A DNA stretch of 64,000 nucleotides from Beverwykella pulmonaria (taxonomy: Eukaryota; Ascomycota; Dothideomycetes; Pleosporales; Melanommataceae), in contig BCHH01000002.1 of the NCBI GenBank assembly GCA_001599595.1, positions 2,358,925 through 2,422,924 of the forward strand, given 5' to 3'. The notes under the pieces were generated by a model. The model was not told where the DNA came from and did no database searches. It saw nothing but the letters and a program-made list of their open reading frames with translations. A program made the translations under genes and the position numbers. Below are positions 57,424 through 64,000 of this stretch, in pieces (within the stretch, counting starts at the first letter, position 1; the number at the start of each line of letters is the position of its first letter).

Positions 57424-57764
57424 CCATATTCTGTGCATACGAAGCCACGTTTTCCGGGGCCATAGAAGGCATCAATGTTGTATCTATCCTCCAGAACTCG
57501 GCACCGTCCATCTCTCCGTTCAATGAGTAGTTTCCAGAAGCTCTCGCCACTATTGATGCCGCCAGGAAGACGCATCCCGCAGCCGATGATTGCTACAGGC
57601 TCATACACATCTGCCGAGGCATATTGAGTGTCCTTTACAAATCCGTTCTGCTCTGGGTTTCCATTGGCGGAGTGTGGTTCGTGGTAGCCATTGGCACCGT
57701 TCTGGTGGCCATTGGGATGTTCGGCAGTGCCGTTGAGGCCGGATACGTACTCAGGAACGGCCAT
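57424..57764 (-). pseudogene. First exon of the HR-PKS gene
   Basis: ATG at 57,764 (MAVPEYVSGLNG), a Gly/Asn/His-rich leader, then the ketosynthase N-terminus YEPVAIIGCGMRLPGGINSG and DRYNIDAFYGPGKRG, ending in CTEYG with a GTGAGAAG donor at 57,423. The next coding piece, starting YFLDNVNMAG, is 6.2 kb away at 51,203; the phases (two bases here, one there) fit exactly. The original intron is estimated at about 54 nt from the host bases left outside the mariner; its branch region CACTAAC and acceptor CAAG remain next to 51,204. This exon alone is intact; the gene is broken further on. Confidence 0.93.
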
Positions 57765-58598
57765 TGTTTCCAAATGCAAAAGAACTTTGATTGTCTAGTT
57801 GTTGAAAGTCTTGTCTGGTTTTTATGTGGGTTGTTCTTGGATCATATCAATGGCCCTTTTTGCCATTCGAGGAACTGTGCAAGGTACCTCGCCATTCTGA
57901 AGAATCAAGCTACAGGATTAGTCGGGTCCTACATTACCAATAAGATCGAAGTGCTCAATTCTAGAAACATGCAGCCACGTGGTCCTGAGGATCGATATGC
58001 AGTTGCCGTAAGGACCGTAAGCTGAAATCCTTCGCACAGTCAGCCGAAAAGGTCTTTTGTATGAGAGAAACCTTGTCTCGCTATGCCACTCTAATGATTC
58101 GTACAGCAGGTTTTCGAACCAATTGCTGAGGCAAAATAGCCCACGCTTGGCTATGTCGCTTCACCGCCGCATGCATTATTGAAAATTTTCGTGCGAGATA
58201 GAATAAGAGCATCTAGGCACAAGACTAAGAACCGTGTTAATGGAATTCCGTAGATTTTGTAGACCTCAGGCAGGTATAGGCTAGCAGCCTCATTTAGTAT
58301 AAGGCTACCATAATCGACCCCTATGCGCCGTATCAATGTGCGGCCTTTAGCCGATATGTATTGGATCTAGGACAGCCCCCATAGCCATTGCTATAACGCT
58401 CTTCTTAAAATCATAAACAGAGATGGAACAAGTCACAACGTGGTTGTAATTTGTCGCATGCTGGAGGTGCTTTCAACGCCGCATTAGCCACCACCAGATC
58501 TAGGGCAATGAAACGCATGTCAGATGCTTCGCCGCCTACGCCTTCAAGCACGGTATGATATAAGTCAACTAGAATGAGTTCACACGAGAAATCTGTCA
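57765..58598. promoter_or_regulatory. Divergent promoter of PKS and Myb genes
   Basis: 834 bp between two start codons pointing apart. Contains the 17-nt sequence shared with the MFS/P450 promoter (57,913-57,929). A minus-strand frame at 58,151-58,336 is unsupported. Confidence 0.7.
57913..57929 (+). promoter_or_regulatory. Shared 17-nt motif, copy 1 (PKS/Myb promoter)
   Basis: CAGGATTAGTCGGGTCC, identical over all 17 bases to 61,791-61,807, about 150 bp upstream of the PKS ATG. It holds a CGG triplet as favoured by Zn2Cys6 regulators. The role as a regulator site is inferred. Confidence 0.6.
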
Positions 58599-59942
58599 AT
58601 GACGGCTACAACAAAGCGCTGGACGGATACAGAAGATGATGCGTTGCGGGCTGCTATTCGCGAACAAGGTAAACTACTCGTCTCAAATCCTTTAGTGCCT
58701 ATTTTTGTACTGAACTGTCAATTATAGCATCACACTGCTCCCAATTGGGTTACCATAGCTAGTCGGGTCCCTGGGCGTAGCAACAAAGATTGTCGAAAAT
58801 GGTGGACAAAGATAGATGACCGGATGCGAAGGGGTGCTTGGACCAGTAAGGAGGATGAACAACTGCGTGAGGCTATAGAGAAATTTGGATTCCGGTACGT
58901 GCAACTGAAATTGTGCGTAAACTATGCTGATTGAGATATTCAAGGTGGTCCGTTTTGTCCAAGGCAGTTGGGAATCGCAGTGCAGACCGTAGGTGTTTGA
59001 AATCCAAATCACATCTCCGCGCTTGTCTCTAAACTCACAATTTTTAAAGAATGTCAGAAACGGTATATAAATGCCTTAAATCCTGAGCTGAGCAATGCGA
59101 ACTGGTCTGCGGACGAGGCAAGTTGGTTTTTAGTCGGATGATTTTGACCTGCAAGATAGGCTCGCTCGAGTGCAGGATGCAACCTTGATCAGTCTTGTCA
59201 CTCAGATGGGGCGAAACTGGAGCGCTATTTGCGAAAATCACTTCCTTTATCGCTCCCCACTGAGCCTGAGCAATAGGTCAGTCCTCCAACAGTGGCAGAT
59301 ATCTATATCTATCAGTATACCCATTTGTTAACTTAAGCTTCTCTTAGATTTGCTTCACTCAGCGCATTTTCTCGGCACGATGATGCTGGGTGGCTAGACC
59401 TGTCCCCTACGATGTACCCCTCAGGTTCTATTTCCAGTATCCCAGATTGCGGAGTGGCTTCTGGGGACGGAACAGACTTAGGCCTAAGGCCTTTGCAGTC
59501 CGGTAATATTGATGATAACTTTATTCAACAGATGGTTCAAAGCAATCCTCTTCCACCGGTACCCCACATGTATACATCAATTGCGGGGTCTTGCACTGCT
59601 GAAATCACGAGCTCATCCCACGACCACCTCTTTGGGTTGCTGATAGAGGACCAAGATACGAATGCGCTTGAGCCTGCTGACGAGACTTAGGGGATATTGG
59701 GGACTTTAGATAGCTCGAAAACTATTTTCAGAACATGTGCTCAATGGGGTGACACTGAAATAAGTCGTACCGAGGCTCCACAGTCTTCTCAAGCATCAAC
59801 TCTCGTGCTGGAAAATCTTGACACCGATACGAGAAACGAGGTTCTGCAGCTATTATGTCGAAAGGAACATCAAGGTTACTATCCGAATCGAGTAGTTAAG
59901 CCGGAAGAGACGAAAGGTCGCGTTAGACGTGCCTCAATTTGA
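58599..59942 (+). CDS. Myb-like DNA-binding regulator of the cluster (possibly decayed)
   Basis: Exon pieces: 58599-58679 (or 58668), 58728-58894, 58945-58988, 59050-59121, about 59156-59276, 59348-59690. Three Myb repeats are readable: (1) KRWTDTEDDALRAAI with NWVTIASRVPGRSNKDCRKW; (2) RRGAWTSKEDEQLREAIEKF with RWSVLSKAVGNRSADQCQKR; (3) NWSADEA with LISLVTQMGRNWSAICENHF. Repeats 1 and 2 keep the spaced tryptophans. The C-terminal part is acidic and without motifs. Two joints are odd: the first intron needs a weak donor (GTCTCA) to stay in frame, and the fourth would be only 34 nt. The frame runs on after the TAG at 59,688 to a second stop at 59,942. So the gene is either intact with unusual splicing or decayed like its neighbours. 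Head to head with the PKS, it is the natural candidate for the pathway regulator. Confidence 0.72.
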
Positions 59943-59965
59943 TATATACTTCGCAAATCAATAAT

Positions 59966-61690
59966 CTAGCTTAGCACATGCGCATGTTCCGCGTCTAGCT
60001 CTTTATCAAGAGAATAATGTCCACCGATAGTCAAGCTGAGCAGGAATCCAATACCACTAATCCCAGTCAGGATTTCGAACAAAAACCTGAAGCCAGTCGC
60101 GTAAGCGTCAACCACGGCGATCCTCATAGACGAATTTGAAGGCATGACCAGTAGGGTGTGCACGTATGCTTCCACATCAACTGCAATGTCAGTGGGGAGT
60201 CCTGCAGAAACAAGCGCTGTTCTCAGACGATTCTGGAAGACTGCACCTCCAATAGCAACTCCTACACACAGTCCGACACCTCTCATAAATGAGAACAAGG
60301 TTGTTGCATACGCAACGTCTTCTGTGGAAGCGATGGCTTGTGCGGCGAAACTATGAGCCGAGAGTAGTAGGCCTTGTCCAATTCCTAGGATGAGAAAGAT
60401 AAGTACCCAGGCAACCACAGGACTGTCCTGGTCAAGAAGAATGAGGAGTCCAGTCGCAAACGTGTTGACCACCCATCCACTCCAGACTGCCCAGCGCCAT
60501 GTTCCAGATCGGGAGACCGCGATCCCGACAATTGCACTTGCGGGCATAAGGCCGCAAGAAATTGGAAGCAAGAAGTAGCCGGTTCGCACAGGGCCGAATG
60601 CTTTGACACTCGAAAGGCAGAATGCAAGATAATACATAAGAGCGTACAGGAGAAGACATTGTACCAGCGTGCATATGTAAGCTGTCATGAGAGACCGGCT
60701 TCGTAGTAGACTTTTGCGAATGAATGGAGCTTTCGCAAAACTTGGAATTGTCAGACAGTTTCGACAGAAGAGTACGAGCTCATGAACTTGCCTTGCTTCC
60801 CAGGCTCCCGCCGCAAAGACACCTGTCAATCAATACACAGCGGTACCAGTGTTTGGTAACTACCCCATGAATACTGATGTCCTGCCCAAGTTAGCCCAAT
60901 CAGAAAACTCGTAGTGCCACCAAGAAAGAGCGCAGATCCAAACCAGTCGATGCAATGGAGAAGGTGTTCCAGTGTAAACGGAGGCGCACGTAACTTGACA
61001 ACAAACGGCACCGAAATCAGACCGATGCACAAAAAGGGAAATTGATGTAGAACAGCCATTGCCAAGTTGTGTACTGGACAATAGTACCACCAATAAGAGG
61101 CCCAGTGATGCTACCAAATGCCCAAGCGACTTGAGAGACACCGTTGTATTTCGGACGCTGTCGTAATGGAATGATGTCCGTCATTATCACGAGGTTCAAA
61201 GTGATGATGCCTCCGCCTACAATACCTTGAATGGTTCGTCCTGTGAGCAGTACAGGAAAGTTCTTGGCCAGGCAAGCAATTAGAGATCCAATCGTGAAGA
61301 GAGCAATGGATAAAAGAAGAATATTGCGACGACCGAAGACCTCCGACAGAGATGCAATGATGGGTTGGCATGCCGAACTGGTCAGCAGGTAAGATGTCCC
61401 GGCCCAGAATGTCTCGCTTGCGCGTCCGCGAAGCTCAATAGCAAGTTTCTACTTCGCATTAGCATGCTTTGTCCGTTTATCCACGGGTGACGCAGCTTGC
61501 GCACGGGTAGAGCAGGAACCAGAATAGTAGCATCAATTGCTACAACCAGAGAGACTAGGGATAGACACACTAAGATCATCTTGATTTGTAGGCTCGCCTT
61601 CGATTCTCCATGTTCGTTGGACTCACGCCGGAGTGGCGAAGTGCGCGCGCGCGAAGAGGTAAGAGGTATCTGGCTAGATTTCGTCGACAT
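59966..61690 (-). pseudogene. MFS efflux transporter, frameshifted
   Basis: ATG at 61,690; intron 61,449-61,504 (donor GTGCGC, branch GCTAAT, acceptor TAG). The product is a multi-helix drug/toxin exporter of the DHA type: MILVCLSLVSLVVAIDATIL, SEVFGRRNILLLSIALF (motif A loop), GRTIQGIVGGGIITLNLVIM (motif B region), GPLIGGTIVQYTTWQWLFYI (motif C, then motif D). Two single-base losses break it: near 61,025 (after FPFC) and near 60,830 (after LVPLCI), where adding back one base would rejoin conserved text. Such pumps in PKS clusters export the product or protect the producer. It is convergent with the Myb gene (23 bp apart) and divergent from the P450. Confidence 0.88.
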
Positions 61691-62085
61691 TGGCGTCGTC
61701 GGAAGGTATTGAGCGCGAAGGAATTTTTAGGGCACCGGTGTCGCTTTACACCCAGACGTGAACTAGTCTACTTATGGGCGTTGCATATAGCAGGATTAGT
61801 CGGGTCCACGGACCCGACTTACGCCAAGGTTACGATACTCTAGACCCGATTCTTACATGCCTATGTAGTTACTTTTCGCCAGTGAAAGGCACCATAGACC
61901 CAATACTTGTCTTTCAAGGCTACTAGACAGTCTGAGATGAAATTCACATCGTCTAGTTATTGCTGACCTCTACAATAGTACAGCTATAGCTATAGCTTTT
62001 GTTCATCTGCTCCTAGTTCTTACCCTTTGGTCAGTATAGCGATTTGCCTCCAAGAATACGCTAACTATGGCTAGGTATTGATTTG
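61691..62085. promoter_or_regulatory. Divergent promoter of MFS and P450 genes
   Basis: 395 bp between the MFS start and the first P450 coding sequence. Holds the second copy of the 17-nt motif as part of a perfect palindrome, and a further half-site ACCCGA near 61,853. Confidence 0.65.
61791..61819. promoter_or_regulatory. Shared 17-nt motif, copy 2, within a 10-bp palindrome
   Basis: CAGGATTAGTCGGGTCC at 61,791-61,807. Its last ten bases AGTCGGGTCC are followed by AC and then their exact reverse complement GGACCCGACT (61,810-61,819). About 100 bp upstream of the MFS ATG. A palindrome with CGG/CCG ends fits a dimeric zinc-cluster regulator; this is inference. Confidence 0.65.
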
Positions 62086-64000
62086 ATGTTCAGAGTAGTC
62101 AGTCGAATGCGCAATGACGGCTTCTTCGAGTACACTAGGCAAGTACTGGACAATCCAGGCAAAACTGTCGAACTTAACATGCTCGGAAGCAGGCTGATCT
62201 TGACACAACAGCCGGAGAACATCAAGGCTGTCACGTTCACAAAGGTATATACCACGGTTCAATTCCACAATGTTCCTGCTAATGCGGCTAGTTCTCTGAT
62301 TTTGGTAAAGGTGCGATCACTCACAAAATCTTTGAAAATGTTCTTGGAGATTCGGTGTTTTCTAGTAAGTAGGAAAGGTGCAATCCGTTTGGGGGCTTTG
62401 TGGCTAATTTTATTGCATAGCCGATGGTCCACTATGGGTCTCTAATAAGGAACAACTGCGACCGTACGTAAGTGTTGTTACGTTCCTTCAGATCTTTTGA
62501 TTTAGATTGTTCTACTTTGGCCCAATGTACTAGAATACCTCGGGGTACTGTGTAGCTAATAATTTTGTAGCTCTCCAAGATTCGTTCAACAGATCTTCCT
62601 AAGACAGAGGCGCACATTCAACGGCTCTTCCGTCACTTCCAGACGCCTGGAGAGCTTGTCAAGGTTTATGATCTCATCGACCGCTGTCAACTTGATGTCG
62701 TCACTGATGTGTTCTTTGGGGAGTCCGTAGCTTCTTTGCAGCAAGAGGAGCAACCATTTCGAGAGGCCATGGATACGCTGCTGCGCATTAACTCTCAACG
62801 TATGCCATTCGGGTAAGTCTGAGCGCATCGGAACTGACAGCACGACTTCCGCTGACTTCTTTGACTAGGCGCCTAGCTCTTCTTTTCCCAGACTGGCTCA
62901 TTGCACCTCACGCTACTAAGGAACTGGCGAGATACATGGACAGCCGAGTGGACAAGACATTGTCATTCCCGAGGGAAAAATTGCTTCAAAAGGCTGAGAA
63001 TGAAATTACTTTAATGGAAGCCTTGGCATTGCTTCAACCAAACAAAAAGGTGCCAATTACAATGAATAATTTACCTTTAAGCTGAGGCACAGCTCATAAC
63101 GCGATAAAGTATATCAAAGACCAGCTGATATCTGTGCTTTTGGCCGGAAAAGACCCCGTCGCCATCACTATTACCTGGGCTATATATGAGCTGTCTTGCC
63201 ATCCTAAAGTTTTCACGCGCTTACAGGAGGAAGTAAGGACTAGGTACGTTTCTCAAATCGGATGTATGCACAAAAATAGTTTGTAATATTGTTAAGATTG
63301 GCTTTGACTGCCTGCCAAACATTGAGCAATTATAAGAATTAGTGCTCCTTAAAAACGCTGTTAAGGAAACGCTTAGGCTTTATCATCCTTGTTAGTTTTG
63401 AAATTAAAGCCTCATTTTCTTCTTCTACCTGGACTAACGTTTACCAGTGGGCTTTAATGTACGCGAAGCAAAGGCTGATACTTTTCTACCCATTGGTGGG
63501 GGTGCAAATGGCAAGGAGCCAGTGGTAGTTCTCAAAGGCCAACAAGTCGGTAAGCAAAGCGCATCGATCCTTCCAATTAACCCAAAGACTAAGAAGAGAT
63601 AGCGTACTCAGTTTTGGGAGTTCAGCGAGATCCTAAACTTCATGGCGAAACTGCGGATGAGTGGGTTCCGAGTCGCTGGGAGAGTTGGACGCCGACATCG
63701 ATGGAATATATCCCATTCAACGTCGGTCCATGAATCTGTCTCGGTCGTGTCTTCGGTCATCTGCAGATGGAGTACACGCTAGCGCGCATTCTTCAAGAGT
63801 TTGAGAGAATTGAGTGGTGTGGGGCCAAGGAAGACATGCAGATCAAAATTGATGTTTTGTTCTATACTGGGTTAGGCCGCCAAGCTTCTCAGCAGAAGTT
63901 CCTGAGTCGATCCCAGGATGCCTCAGAGCCTCAACCATCAACTATCAGCAACCTCATCAAGCAATCAATTCGGCCCCAGATTGTACAATTCTGCGATCCC
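62086..64000 (+). pseudogene. Cytochrome P450 monooxygenase, broken, runs to window end
   Basis: Fungal P450 of the CYP52/CYP539-like kind. Visible parts: FFEYTRQVLDNPGKTVELNM with LGSRLILTQQPENIKAVTFT; IQRLFRHFQTPGELVKVYDL; FFGESVASLQQ; then, after an intron ending at 62,869, LALLFPDWLIAPHATKELAR; I-helix LLAGKDPVAITITWAIYELS (usual AGxDTT changed to AGKDPV); K-helix KNAVKETLRLYHP (ExxR kept); and the haem loop FNVGP-stop-ICLGRVFG with its cysteine, where a TGA at 63,731-63,733 replaces the expected Arg. The stretch 62,270-62,590 contains more stops and a poorly matching frame, and the usual N-terminal membrane anchor is not found. The reading after QIKIDVLFYTG does not match a normal C-terminus. 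Not functional as it stands. Confidence 0.85.

Noticed and set aside
61798..61819. Palindrome as a hairpin terminator
   Set aside because: Eukaryotic context, located in a divergent promoter, no following T-run; shared half with the PKS promoter fits a protein-binding site better.

Overview
The window reads as chromosomal DNA of a filamentous ascomycete (Pezizomycotina; class not resolved, Dothideomycetes or Eurotiomycetes would fit). The signs are short 45-160 nt introns with GT(A/G)NGT donors and CTAAC/CTGAC branch points, Zn2Cys6/DUF3425, 2EXR-like F-box, DUF3445 and MAPR genes, a highly reducing polyketide synthase, and transposons full of C-to-T stop codons of the RIP (repeat-induced point mutation) type. 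Gene models were built by eye from reading frames and splice signals.

Region 1 (1-37,100) is ordinary gene-bearing chromosome. In order it holds a HAD-family hydrolase, a conserved fungal protein of unknown role, the RNA polymerase II degradation factor DEF1, an F-box-like protein, the spliceosomal kinase PRP4, a gene-poor stretch, a Zn2Cys6-DUF3425 regulator whose start codon I could not find, a coiled-coil protein, a cytochrome-b5-like MAPR/Dap1 protein, a tiny HMG-box-like protein, an intradiol ring-cleavage dioxygenase, a DUF3445 haem-type oxidase with an N-terminal membrane anchor, a small membrane protein assembled from two exons, and a BTB-domain protein.

Region 2 (37,600-42,300) is a transition zone. 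It has a broken short-chain dehydrogenase, then a 4.1 kb segment bounded by about 160-bp inverted repeats next to TA. Inside that segment lie an intact amino-acid transporter gene and the C-terminal relic of a Tc1/mariner-type transposase.

Region 3 (43,600-64,000) is a dead secondary-metabolite gene cluster: a highly reducing PKS (KS-AT-DH-MT-ER-KR-ACP), a divergently transcribed Myb-type regulator, an MFS efflux pump and a cytochrome P450. PKS, MFS and P450 each carry clear frameshifts or stops, and several stops look like Arg CGA codons turned into TGA. The first PKS intron, originally about 54 nt, has been blown up to 6.2 kb by a mariner transposon (TA duplication). That mariner was itself invaded by a solo LTR (AGATT duplication) and by a Gypsy element. 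The Gypsy holds a minisatellite-rich insert, which in turn holds a 435-bp TRIM-like mini-retrotransposon (CAAGG duplication). An identical 17-nt sequence lies in the PKS/Myb and the MFS/P450 divergent promoters, in the second case as half of a perfect 10-bp palindrome; it is the best candidate for the binding site of the cluster's regulator.
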